Below the pieces are notes generated by a model. That model did not search any database. It saw only the letters and a list, made by a program, of their open reading frames with translations, and was not told the origin of the DNA. Below are positions 41,938 through 49,930 of a stretch of DNA of 51,727 nt, piece after piece. Made by a program: the position numbers and the translations under genes. How positions within the stretch are numbered: the stretch's first letter is position 1; every line of letters begins with the position of its first letter. This stretch comes from Candidatus Geothermocultor quzhuomuensis (lineage in GTDB: Bacteria > Actinomycetota > Aquicultoria > Geothermocultorales > Geothermocultoraceae). The stretch lies in the NCBI GenBank assembly GCA_015711795.1, contig JACVJC010000017.1:1-51727 (forward strand), in the 5' to 3' direction.

Positions 41938-42348
41938 TTATTCTCCTACTATCTTAACATAAATTTGTCTAGTTCGGGGGCCATCAAGCTCAACTAAGAA
42001 TATGGTTTGCCAGGTTCCTAAGGAAAGCTTTCCTTCTATGAGGGGGAAAGAGATTGAACAGCCAAAAATTGAATTAACAAGATGAGAAGCTGCATTATCA
42101 TCAATTTGGTTATGAGCATAGTTCTTATTCCAAGGGATTAAAGTTTTGAGGGTATCTAAAAAGTCCTTAATTAGCCTTGGCTCATTTTCATTAACAATTA
42201 AACCTGCTGTAGCATGGGGAACATAAACTAAAACAATCCCTTCCCTTACCCCACTTTTAGCAATAATTTCCTTGACAGTGGGGGTAATATTGACCAGCTC
42301 AACCTGCTTTGAAGTTTTAGCTGTAAATCCTTGACTAAAAACACCCAT
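41938..42348 (-). CDS. yjbQ: YjbQ/UPF0047 family protein
   Basis: 136-residue YjbQ-family protein; members have been reported with weak thiamine-phosphate synthase activity. Characteristic stretches: GIVLVYVPHATAGLIVNENE with conserved His, HNQIDDNAASHLVNSIFGCS, and LGTWQTIFLVELDGPRTRQI. ATG 42348 after a TTAAGG site. It follows pilT's upstream side with a 28-base gap on the same strand and could share its transcript. Confidence 0.9.
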   Translation of the reverse strand: MGVFSQGFTAKTSKQVELVNITPTVKEIIAKSGVREGIVLVYVPHATAGLIVNENEPRLIKDFLDTLKTLIPWNKNYAHNQIDDNAASHLVNSIFGCSISFPLIEGKLSLGTWQTIFLVELDGPRTRQIYVKIVGE

Positions 42349-42527
42349 CCTTAACTTTCTGAGACAACCTTTTAATTTTTTATAGATAAAATAAGTATTT
42401 AAAGTCTGTGACCCATAATAATTCGTTAAAGTAAATCTTAAGTTTTAATTCTCAAATTTCTTAACTATTAAGTGAATAGTGCTCGTAGTAAAATTTTCGT
42501 AAGCAAATTGACACTCAATACTAGTCA

Positions 42528-42770
42528 CTAACACCAATCTCTAAACCCTTTTTTGTTTTGGTCATTTAGATTTTGGCTATTAGTGCTTGCCTCCCTGCCA
42601 TTGGCTGCACCTTGAGAAACCTTCTTAAGGAGATTGGCAATTAAGTCTAAGTTTGCTCTCTCAGCCTTGATTAACTGGTAATTAATTACGAATTTGGCTT
42701 GGTAAGAAGGTGAGTTTAGGATTTGGTGCTTATAATTTATGTATTCACTAAGGCCTAACTGCTCCAACAT
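42528..42770 (-). CDS. Doubtful small reading frame
   Basis: 80-codon frame that starts 23 bases inside the 3' end of the NlpC/P60 gene; its first residues (MLEQLGLSEYINYKH) come from that overlap and from spacer-like sequence. No ribosome-binding site or family is recognised. The low-complexity C-terminus (NGREASTNSQNLNDQNKK) fits spacer DNA better than protein. I list it only because nothing else explains 42349-42747. Confidence 0.15.
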   Translation of the reverse strand: MLEQLGLSEYINYKHQILNSPSYQAKFVINYQLIKAERANLDLIANLLKKVSQGAANGREASTNSQNLNDQNKKGFRDWC

Positions 42771-43806
42771 ATCCTTTATGAGAAGAAAGAGGCTGAATTT
42801 TTACAACATCACCAGACTGAGGAGCATGAATAAAATTTCCATCTCCAACATATATTCCGACATGAGAGATTCCTCGACCTCGGGAAAAGAAAACAAGGTC
42901 TCCTGGAAGTAGTTCATCGCGACTTACATGTTCTCCCATACTGTATTGAGCACTTGAGGAATGGGGAAGGTAAATCCCAACTTGAGCATAGGAATAAGCC
43001 ACAAGTCCTGAGCAGTCAAAAGAGTTGGGACCATCAGAACCCCATCGGTAAGGTTTTCCTAACTGAGAAAGAGCAATCCCAACCACATCTTCTCGAGGAG
43101 CTCCTCGTGAAATCCGTTTAAACTTCTTCTGATAATTCCGATATGCAAGATAGCGGCGGAAATATTTCCTTTGTAATCTAGCTTGTTGAGATAACTCTTC
43201 TCGCTGGAGTTGGGCAAGTTCACTCTTTATTGAAGCTAAAAGTTGGGTCTTTTTCAATAATTTTCTCTTTATTTCTATTTCTTTTCTCTTCAATTCCTTA
43301 ACTAGTCTTTCTTGATTGACTTTTTTAGCTAAAAGGGTTTCCCTTTTTTTCTCAATATCCCGTTTCGCTTTCCGGATATCTGTAATCACCTTGCCATCCT
43401 CAAAAATAATCAAGGAGAAATAATCTAATTTTTTGAGAAAATCATCAAAAGTCGTTGAATGTAATAAAACTTCGAGAAAGCCAACTGAGCCTACTATATA
43501 TAAATTTTTAAGTCTTTTCCTGAAAACCTCTTCTCTTTCTTTTAGTTGCTTCTCTTTCTCTTTGACCTCAGAATTGAGTGAATTTATCTCACTTTTAGTT
43601 AAGGAAAGATAAAATCTTGCTTGGTTGTAAGCTTCTACAGCGTCATCAAGCTGACCATCGATTTCTTCAATTTCAGCTTTAATCCTGGAAAGAGCCGCTT
43701 TTTTCTCTTTTAACTTGGGCCTTGCGAGAGTAAGAACAGAAGAAAAGAGGAAAAGAGATAGGAGAAAGAGTAACAAGACAATCTTTTTTGTTGTTTGCTT
43801 GATAAT
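42748..43806 (-). CDS. Secreted NlpC/P60 peptidoglycan hydrolase with coiled-coil domain (ATT start)
   Basis: Cell-wall endopeptidase, 352 residues. From the rare start ATT 43806, six bases after GGAG, the N-terminus is MIKQTTKKIVLLLFLLSLFL, a good signal peptide; the first ATG/GTG/TTG-type start (TTG 43776) would remove the positive residues. Residues about 30-225 are a long PcsB-like coiled coil (EIEEIDGQLDDAVEAYNQ). Residues from about 240 are NlpC/P60 with catalytic Cys in SFDCSGLVAYSY, His in SHVGIYVGD, and a third site, FIHAPQ. It may depend on a coiled-coil activator such as FtsX-like partners. Confidence 0.88.
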   Translation of the reverse strand: MIKQTTKKIVLLLFLLSLFLFSSVLTLARPKLKEKKAALSRIKAEIEEIDGQLDDAVEAYNQARFYLSLTKSEINSLNSEVKEKEKQLKEREEVFRKRLKNLYIVGSVGFLEVLLHSTTFDDFLKKLDYFSLIIFEDGKVITDIRKAKRDIEKKRETLLAKKVNQERLVKELKRKEIEIKRKLLKKTQLLASIKSELAQLQREELSQQARLQRKYFRRYLAYRNYQKKFKRISRGAPREDVVGIALSQLGKPYRWGSDGPNSFDCSGLVAYSYAQVGIYLPHSSSAQYSMGEHVSRDELLPGDLVFFSRGRGISHVGIYVGDGNFIHAPQSGDVVKIQPLSSHKGYVGAVRP

Positions 43807-43854
43807 GAAACACTCCTTTCGAAAGAGTCATTTTAACAAAATTTTTATTTTATA

Positions 43855-44922
43855 TCAAATTTCTTCGCTTGAGAAAGAAGCAAGCAGGTAGCTTTTTAAG
43901 CCATTTTGGATTGCTACTGCAATTTTTTGGCGAAAGGCTTCTTCTTTAAGGCAAGCTGCTTCATAGGAATTAGTAATGAAAACTGGTTCAACTAAAACAG
44001 AAGGCATCTTAGTTTTTCTTAGTAATTTTAAGGCTCGCCCTTTAATTCCTCTATCTTTACTTCCTAATACCTTTACCATTTCTCTTTGAATTAACTCAGC
44101 AAGTTTTTTACCTTCATGCGAAAATGACTTCTTCCCAGCGTAGTAGAGGGTTTCTGTTCCGTGAGCGTCTTCTCTTTTCGACCCATTCATGTGGATACTG
44201 ACCAGTATGTCAGCACCCACTTGATTGGCAATTCCTGCTCTTTTATCAATATCGATAAATTCTCCCTTTTTTCGAGTATAAATTACATTTGCTCCTAAAG
44301 CTTTAAGTAAGCTACCAAGCCTTTCACCTACCTCTTCACAAATTTCACTTTCTTTTAACCCTGAGGAGCTAGTTGCTCCTGAGTCTTTTCCTCCATGGCC
44401 AAAATCAACTGCAATAGTAAAGTGAGAAAGTAAATCAGACTCAATAGAGCGGGAAGGAAAGACAAGGGAAGAGTTTACTCTGGAACTCAAATCCCTAAGA
44501 GCTTTAATTGTTGCTAATCCAATTATCCCGTCCGGAGTAAGGCCAACTGACTTTTGAAACTCTCGAGCAGCCTTATCAGTTTCCGGACCAAAAATACCAT
44601 CGTTAGGGCCCGGATTAAAACCTAAATTTCGTAGCTGACTTTGAAGTTCCTCAACATCTTTCCCAACGAGGAAGGGATAATGAAGATAAAGTAAGCGGTC
44701 TCCTAATTCATAACTCTCTTCAACCAAAACTTTCCAAGTTGTATCATTGACTACCCCGTTTGAAGGAAGCTGATGCTTATTTTGAAACTCTTTAATTCTT
44801 TTCTCAGTTAATTCTCCATAGACACCATCTGCTCCAGTAGGACCTAAGCTGTAGCCAAGTTTGAGTAGTCTCATTTGGATATCAGCAACTTCTCTTCCCC
44901 TATCTCCCTTTTTGATTTTCAA
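43855..44922 (-). CDS. N-acetylmuramoyl-L-alanine amidase with two peptidoglycan-binding repeats
   Basis: Amidase_3-type zinc amidase, 355 residues. Two PG_binding_1 repeats near 4-65 (KKGDRGREVADIQMRLLKLG) and 80-145 (VGKDVEELQSQLRNLGFNPG). The catalytic domain begins TIAVDFGHGGKDSGA (zinc His), with a conserved Glu in ESEICEEVGERL, VSIHMNGS (zinc His) and VLVEPVFITNS (catalytic Glu). TTG 44922 is the better start, after GGAAGGAG; a GTG at 44937 is in frame. No signal peptide is seen, which is odd for a wall hydrolase. Next to the NlpC/P60 gene, 48 bases away. Confidence 0.9.
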   Translation of the reverse strand: MKIKKGDRGREVADIQMRLLKLGYSLGPTGADGVYGELTEKRIKEFQNKHQLPSNGVVNDTTWKVLVEESYELGDRLLYLHYPFLVGKDVEELQSQLRNLGFNPGPNDGIFGPETDKAAREFQKSVGLTPDGIIGLATIKALRDLSSRVNSSLVFPSRSIESDLLSHFTIAVDFGHGGKDSGATSSSGLKESEICEEVGERLGSLLKALGANVIYTRKKGEFIDIDKRAGIANQVGADILVSIHMNGSKREDAHGTETLYYAGKKSFSHEGKKLAELIQREMVKVLGSKDRGIKGRALKLLRKTKMPSVLVEPVFITNSYEAACLKEEAFRQKIAVAIQNGLKSYLLASFSSEEI

Positions 44923-44937
44923 ATTTACTCCTTCCAC

Positions 44938-45299
44938 TCATAGAGGATTTTATAAGAAACTTTATAGCCCTAGAAGTAATTTCTTAAAATTGGTTTTAAA
45001 CCTTAGTATCGAAATCCTAAATCCAAAAAGTTAAAATTTAGGTTAAGGTTGAGAATTATTAATCTTAACCTCAGCCTCAACCTGAGCCTTTAAGTTTTCG
45101 GGTTTAGTACTTAGTGCTTTGAGACTAGGATTTCTGCCATAGATGATTTGTGTCTAACACTAAATATTATATGACACTCAAGTAACATTGTGCGAAACTC
45201 AATCAAATACCTTTTGAGGGTAGTTCGAAAAACTAATTAAAAATTTGGCTCATTCTTTCCATGAAAAAGAATTAATCCCTTAGACTACTTAAGATTATC
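44938..45299. other. Gene-free spacer with the GGTTAAGG repeat
   Basis: 362 bases between the amidase and tRNA-Gly. It holds one hairpin-like pair, AGGTTAAGGTTGAG (45040-45053) and CTTAACCTCAGCCTCAACCT (45064-45083), of the same family as those at 6913 and 29101. Otherwise I see nothing but AT-rich sequence. Confidence 0.5.
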
Positions 45300-45375
45300 T
45301 GGAGCGGATGACGGGACTCGAACCCGCGCTCTTCGGCTTGGGAAGCCGACGTTTTACCAACTAAACTACATCCGC
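45300..45375 (-). tRNA. tRNA-Gly (anticodon CCC)
   Basis: Cloverleaf on the minus strand: acceptor stem GCGGATG/CATCCGC, D-arm with AGTTGGTAAAAC, anticodon stem TCGGC/GCCGA around loop TTCCCAA (anticodon CCC), and T-arm GCGGGTTCGAGTCCCGT. The discriminator is T and a CCA end is encoded (45302-45300). It reads GGG codons. It stands alone. Confidence 0.95.
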
Positions 45376-45766
45376 TCAACTATTATTATAAAAAAAATTC
45401 ATTTGTTTCAAAAGACAAACAAAATGTCTCCCTGCTTTATTTTTTGCTAGTTCACAATCATACAATGAATTAAGAAACTGGGGAACATTAAGGAGAAACA
45501 AAATAAATTAATTATGGGAGGTTGTTTTTTCTACATTCACAACAACCCTTTGCCTTTCATTGTCACTTTCTCGGGAAAGTGACAATGTTGGTTTGAACTT
45601 GGGTTTTTCGAGATAATTTTTCATGCTCCCGATGAGATTGCAATGACATAGATACTCTCACCTTAATCCTTGGAGGAAGGAAAGAAGACTACCATAACCT
45701 ATTCTTGTCGTTAGATTTAGGATATGCTTCTGCAGTTTTTACGACTCACGGGACACGAGTCACGCT
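45376..45766. other. Gene-free spacer with a palindromic hairpin
   Basis: 391 bases between tRNA-Gly and the OB-fold protein. The only strong element is the perfect hairpin at 45557-45586, then a GACTCACGGGACACGAGTCAC near-palindrome near 45742-45762. No coding frame with a start signal was seen. Confidence 0.5.
45557..45586. repeat. Perfect 13-bp palindromic hairpin, dispersed-repeat copy 2
   Basis: CATTGTCACTTTC, loop TCGG, and GAAAGTGACAATG. It differs from the copy at 24233-24262 by one compensated base pair in the stem (C-G to G-C) and by the loop, which argues for selection on the structure. Confidence 0.65.
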
Positions 45767-46351
45767 CTAAAGAGGTTGTTCTCTCTTTTGTTGCCTTTTT
45801 TGAGTTAAAAATTTATTGATTAAAAAGAGACCAGCGGATATAACTCCTAAAAATAAAGCAACTGCAGCTCTCTCTTTTTTAAAGGGGTGAGAAATTGGTT
45901 GACCTTGTTTTACTAATCGGATTTGATGAGCATGGATATCCATATCACCTCCATGCTCAGGACAAGCCCGATTAAAAATACCTTTCACCCAAATAATATC
46001 ACCCGAATTTTTATAGTCGCCTTTGTACTTAATGAATCCTACCTGATTTGCCCAGCACCAAACACTCTGACCAGTGTTGTATCCTTTTAGCTTGGAACCA
46101 TTTTCAACATTTTTTGAACTATAAGAATCGTCATTTATGTTAATCCAAGCGTATTCTCCCCTCCTCATAACATCACCAATGACTTCACCTTGAAATTCAA
46201 CTTCTTTGCCATCGTAAAAATGGCACTTTTCTATTAGCTCAGCACTCGAGATTGCTTTAGCAAAAGCTGGCTGAGCAAAGAAAGCCAGTAACACTACAAT
46301 CTCTAAAATAAACAAAAAGATTTTTCTATTGGAACCTCCTTTCTTCATCAT
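45767..46351 (-). CDS. Exported OB-fold-like membrane protein, function unknown
   Basis: 194 residues. N-terminal signal or anchor (KIFLFILEIVVLLAFFAQPA, ending AFAK); a beta-rich middle of about 110 residues that looks like an OB fold (EVEFQGEVIGDVMRRGEYAW, GDIIWVKGIFNRACPEHGG); and a second membrane segment near 168-185 followed by a basic tail. The middle resembles nucleic-acid-binding-type OB folds found in extracytoplasmic proteins. It overlaps trkH by 4 bases (46348-46351), so it is co-translated with the potassium system and may be an accessory part of it. ATG 46351 follows AGGAGG. Confidence 0.65.
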   Translation of the reverse strand: MMKKGGSNRKIFLFILEIVVLLAFFAQPAFAKAISSAELIEKCHFYDGKEVEFQGEVIGDVMRRGEYAWININDDSYSSKNVENGSKLKGYNTGQSVWCWANQVGFIKYKGDYKNSGDIIWVKGIFNRACPEHGGDMDIHAHQIRLVKQGQPISHPFKKERAAVALFLGVISAGLFLINKFLTQKRQQKREQPL

Positions 46352-47850
46352 CGCCCCCTAATGGCTGCAATAATAAATCCAACAAAAGCAAAGATAGACA
46401 TAAATTCAAGCCTTCCAGCCCACATTTGAAAGATATAAACCACTTTCATCAAAACTGGCATTGCTGGAGATGTAACACCACAGGAAAGCCCAGTATTGCT
46501 ACCTGCTGAGACTGAATCAAACAAAGCCTCGACAACTGAATAACCATAGTAAGTACCAATAACTGTCCCCAACAAATAAATACATACATATGAGAGGACA
46601 ATCAATAGAGCAGACCTAACATGACTTTCTTCCAAAACAACATCCTTGATATGGTGAATTTTTTGAACAATAACACTGGCTTCAGGGGAAATAAGTTTTT
46701 TGATTTCTTGGATAAAAGCCTTAAAGATGATACCCATTCTTAAACCTTTAAAACCGCCGCCAGTAGAGCAAGCACTAGCACCGATAGCCATAGCAATTGT
46801 TACCCCAAGCATCGCCAAAGAACCCCACTGTTTTACAAATTCGCGACTGTAGATAGTAGCAAACCCCGTCGTTGTGTGACCTGAAGCAACGATGTAAAAG
46901 CCTTTTCTAAAGATAGCCATAGCATCAGGATAAACACCTAACTTCATCAATCCGACAGTTGCCAAGCTAAATGTGACCATCAAGGTAATAAAAAATGAAA
47001 CAACTTCGATATTGCGATATATTTCCCGCCTGTTTCCTGTCCAAACAGCCCAGTGGAGGGCAAAGTTAAAAGAGCCGATGATAAAGATAATTACCGTGAT
47101 TATTTCATAAACTAGACTGTGATAGTAACCAATATTATAGGATTGTGGGGCGAATCCGCCCGTGCTCCAGGCACCCATAAAGACCCAGATGCCATGGAGT
47201 AAACTTCGCACTACCGGCATACCTAAAAAGATTCCTGTTATCCAGAGAGCAATTGACCCAACAGCTAGATAAGAGAGACTAACTAACCAAATAGCTCTTG
47301 CTGTTTGAATCACATTAGGCATTAGTTTCTCTTCTTTTCCCTCGCCAACATACATTTTTACAGCTCCAGCTGTACCTTTAATCATAAAAGTTAGAGCAAT
47401 AACGATAATTCCTTGTCCTCCTGCATAGGTAAGAAGATGCCTCCACATATTGACAGCATTGGAAATATGGTCAAGGTCTTGAAGAAGATAAAGACCGGTT
47501 GTTGTATAGCCGCTCATTAAATCAAAGCAAGCATCGATGTACATCCCAAAATGGCCACTTAAAAAATGGGGAATTGCCCCTAAAACCATAGCTATAAGCC
47601 AAGAAAAAGAAGCAATAAACATCCCATGAAGCCAACTTAAATCTCCTTCTGTCTGGCAGGAAATATGCATTATTAATCCAAAGATGAAGCAAGAAAAGAT
47701 TCCAATCAAGAAATCAACGGCTGCATTCCATTCTTGGAAAATGAGAGCTACTAGGAGCGGGATAAGCATTAAAAGCCCTACGCCAATGAGAACTTTTCCA
47801 ACATAAAGACCGATTAACTTAAAATCGTTGAGGCGTGGACGGACTAACAC
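46348..47850 (-). CDS. trkH: Trk-type potassium uptake channel subunit TrkH
   Basis: Membrane-spanning potassium translocating subunit with four pore loops. About 500 residues. Selectivity-filter-like segments: SGYTTTGLYLL, GAWSTGGFAPQ, ASGHTTTGFATI and GSNTGLSCGVTS. Starts with GTG 47850 inside the TAG stop of the small membrane peptide upstream (TAGTG overlap); a TTG at 47859 is also in frame. It works with the two TrkA subunits encoded upstream on the same strand. Confidence 0.93.
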   Translation of the reverse strand: MLVRPRLNDFKLIGLYVGKVLIGVGLLMLIPLLVALIFQEWNAAVDFLIGIFSCFIFGLIMHISCQTEGDLSWLHGMFIASFSWLIAMVLGAIPHFLSGHFGMYIDACFDLMSGYTTTGLYLLQDLDHISNAVNMWRHLLTYAGGQGIIVIALTFMIKGTAGAVKMYVGEGKEEKLMPNVIQTARAIWLVSLSYLAVGSIALWITGIFLGMPVVRSLLHGIWVFMGAWSTGGFAPQSYNIGYYHSLVYEIITVIIFIIGSFNFALHWAVWTGNRREIYRNIEVVSFFITLMVTFSLATVGLMKLGVYPDAMAIFRKGFYIVASGHTTTGFATIYSREFVKQWGSLAMLGVTIAMAIGASACSTGGGFKGLRMGIIFKAFIQEIKKLISPEASVIVQKIHHIKDVVLEESHVRSALLIVLSYVCIYLLGTVIGTYYGYSVVEALFDSVSAGSNTGLSCGVTSPAMPVLMKVVYIFQMWAGRLEFMSIFAFVGFIIAAIRGR

Positions 47851-47978
47851 TAATACCAACTCACTAGAAGAAATCCAATAAATAAAGCTACTAGCATTAT
47901 TACACAGATAGCGAGAATCTCGATAGCTATACCAATGATATAATCAATAACTTTTACAGAGCGAGTTTTATTAGCCAA
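47850..47978 (-). CDS. 42-residue single-span membrane peptide of the Trk operon
   Basis: Too short for usual gene callers. TTG 47978, preceded by AAAGGAAAGG, encodes a basic N-terminus (MANKTRSVK), then an uninterrupted hydrophobic stretch (IIGIAIEILAICVIMLVALF) to the tyrosine end. Its TAG stop overlaps the GTG of trkH (TAGTG), implying translational coupling. It lies between trkA and trkH, so it may be a small subunit that stabilises TrkH, much as KdpF does in the Kdp pump; that analogy is inference. Confidence 0.6.
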   Translation of the reverse strand: MANKTRSVKVIDYIIGIAIEILAICVIMLVALFIGFLLVSWY

Positions 47979-47994
47979 GTGCCTTTCCTTTAAT

Positions 47995-48651
47995 TTAAAT
48001 AAGAACTTTTTTTAATTCTTCTTCTTTTTCAACGGCTGTTAATGCAACAATTGTATCTCCTGGTTGAAGCGTTGTTGTTCCTTTAGGAATAAGCACATCA
48101 TCACCCCTAATTATTGAAACTAGGACACATTCTTCAGGCAAACTAAGAGTGGCTAACTGTTTATTACAAACTTTACAGTGATCAGTAGGTAATTCTACCT
48201 CTACCAAAGCGAGTCTGCCCTTTTTTAAAGGTAGAAGAGTTATAACATCGCCAATGGTAGCTTCTTCTTCAATCATGTGAACAATAACTGTTGTAGTGCT
48301 TACAGCATCTACCCCGAGTTCATGAAAAATTCTTTCATTCTTTGGATTGTTCACTCGCGCAACTGTTCTGGGAACTTTGAAAGCCACTTTAGCTAAGCGA
48401 CAAGCTACGAGATTATCATCATCGTCACCAGTCACTGAAGCAAAAACATCAGCGTGGTCAGTTCCAGCATCTTTTTGAAATTGGATGTCACAACCATCGC
48501 CAGAAATAATTAGACACTCAGGAATCTCACTTGCTAACTTTTTACACAGCTCTTCTCTCCTTTCAATTACAGCAACATCATGACCTCGTTTAGATAAGGT
48601 CTTAGCTAAAAATGACCCTACTTTTCCTCCTCCATTAATTACAATATACAT
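47995..48651 (-). CDS. trkA: TrkA-type potassium channel regulatory subunit (second copy)
   Basis: NAD(H)-binding RCK protein that gates TrkH. 218 residues: one Rossmann RCK_N domain (MYIVINGGGKVGSFLAKTL, GDGCDIQFQKDAG, ASVTGDDDDNLVACRLAK) and an RCK_C domain from about residue 135 (LALVEVELPTDH). It is a half-size TrkA; the other half-size copy is directly upstream, so the two probably assemble as a hetero-ring like CeoB/CeoC. Confidence 0.9.
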   Translation of the reverse strand: MYIVINGGGKVGSFLAKTLSKRGHDVAVIERREELCKKLASEIPECLIISGDGCDIQFQKDAGTDHADVFASVTGDDDDNLVACRLAKVAFKVPRTVARVNNPKNERIFHELGVDAVSTTTVIVHMIEEEATIGDVITLLPLKKGRLALVEVELPTDHCKVCNKQLATLSLPEECVLVSIIRGDDVLIPKGTTTLQPGDTIVALTAVEKEEELKKVLI

Positions 48652-48659
48652 TTTAACTC

Positions 48660-49298
48660 CTATTTCTTGATATAATTTTTTATTTTTGGGAGCGACTTTC
48701 TTTTTATTGCTAATACTAATCTGTCTCCAGCAAGAAGAATGGTATCGGGTGAAGGAATGATATCAGAGTCATCACGTTTAATCATTGCTACTCTAACCTC
48801 TTCAGGAATTTCAATATCCTTTACCTTTTTGCCAGTGAGAGCATCAGCTATTGAAAAACCAGTCAACTCAGCATCGCGAGAAGTGAAGTAGGAAATTCTC
48901 CCTTCAACAATCTTATCGAGAATTCTTGTAGCTACCCAACTTGTTCCGCAAACATAATCTATCCCAAACTGCTGATAGCTTGCTTCTTTTTCTGGGTTAT
49001 AAAGTCGGGCAACAACCTTAGGAATTTTAAAAATTCTCTTGGCAATTTCAGCGATCATCAAGTTAGTATTGTCTAAGTCAGTCACAGCAGCTAAGGCATC
49101 AGCTTTTTCAGCTCCAGCTTCTCTTAAAACATCTTCATCGAATCCTACCCCTTCAATAGTAATCCCATTGAAGGTTCCACCTAATCTTCTAAAGGCTCGA
49201 CTGTTATTATCAATTACCACTACATCACAGCCTTGAGTAGAAAGCAAGCTAGCTAATTGAGCTCCAACTCTACCGCAACCAATAACTATTACGTACAT
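48660..49298 (-). CDS. trkA: TrkA-type potassium channel regulatory subunit (first copy)
   Basis: 212-residue half-size TrkA. RCK_N: MYVIVIGCGRVGAQLASLL, VVVIDNNSRAFRRLG, GVGFDEDVLREAGAEKADAL, AVTDLDNTNLMIAEIAK. RCK_C from about residue 135 (LTGFSIADALTGKKV). First gene of the minus-strand order trkA-trkA-small peptide-trkH-OB protein. AGAGGAG lies 8 bases before ATG 49298. Only 8 bases separate it from the next copy. Confidence 0.92.
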   Translation of the reverse strand: MYVIVIGCGRVGAQLASLLSTQGCDVVVIDNNSRAFRRLGGTFNGITIEGVGFDEDVLREAGAEKADALAAVTDLDNTNLMIAEIAKRIFKIPKVVARLYNPEKEASYQQFGIDYVCGTSWVATRILDKIVEGRISYFTSRDAELTGFSIADALTGKKVKDIEIPEEVRVAMIKRDDSDIIPSPDTILLAGDRLVLAIKRKSLPKIKNYIKK

Positions 49299-49539
49299 CT
49301 ATTTTTCTCCTCTAACTTAGAATAATCCTTAAGATTTATGGCTCAATTTTCTTGAAATAATCAATTTCTTTATCCTAATCCCGTCATTTAAAACTGTCAA
49401 TACTAGAGCCTTTTAGCTTTTTTAGCTTTTTTCTTTACGGGGCTTAGATAATCTTATAGCCAGATCTTAAGTTGTGAAAATTAACTTTTCCTCTAAAATG
49501 AAAGCATTATGATATAATTGATAAGAGAGGCTAAGGGAA

Positions 49540-49893
49540 ATGAAACAGGTTTTAATTATCTTTTTCCTCATTATAGCGTTGGTTTCTGCTTTTATAGTGG
49601 TGATGAAATCAACTAAAAGTGATGTTAAAAACTTCGAAATTCTTAAGAAGGAAATTGCCCCTTCACTTAGCAACAAAGCAATTATTAAAGGGATTGTTCA
49701 AAATAATGGTAAAGATGCCAAGATGGTGCTTATTAAAGCAGTTTTAAAAGATGAAAAGGGGACAATCCTTGATGAGCCTTATATCTCATTAAGAAATGTG
49801 GCTCAGGGAGAGAAAACTCCTTTTTCAATCGAAAGTTACGCCGATTTCTATAAAGTTACTTCTTTCGAAGTTTTTGTTGAATCATCGTTTTAA
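49540..49893 (+). CDS. Membrane-anchored FxLYD-like protein
   Basis: 117 residues. N-terminal membrane anchor or signal (IIFFLIIALVSAFIVVMKST), then a beta-sandwich-like domain with VQNNGKDAKMVLIKAVLKDE and VAQGEKTPFSIESY, the pattern of FxLYD/DUF3426-like domains. ATG 49540 has only a weak AAGGGAA site; a TATAAT is at about 49511. Stands alone between trkA and the response regulator. Function unknown; it would face outside the membrane. Confidence 0.7.
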   Translation: MKQVLIIFFLIIALVSAFIVVMKSTKSDVKNFEILKKEIAPSLSNKAIIKGIVQNNGKDAKMVLIKAVLKDEKGTILDEPYISLRNVAQGEKTPFSIESYADFYKVTSFEVFVESSF

Positions 49894-49930
49894 AGTTAAA
49901 ATCAAAAAGAAAATTCTTTTAAATAAATTA

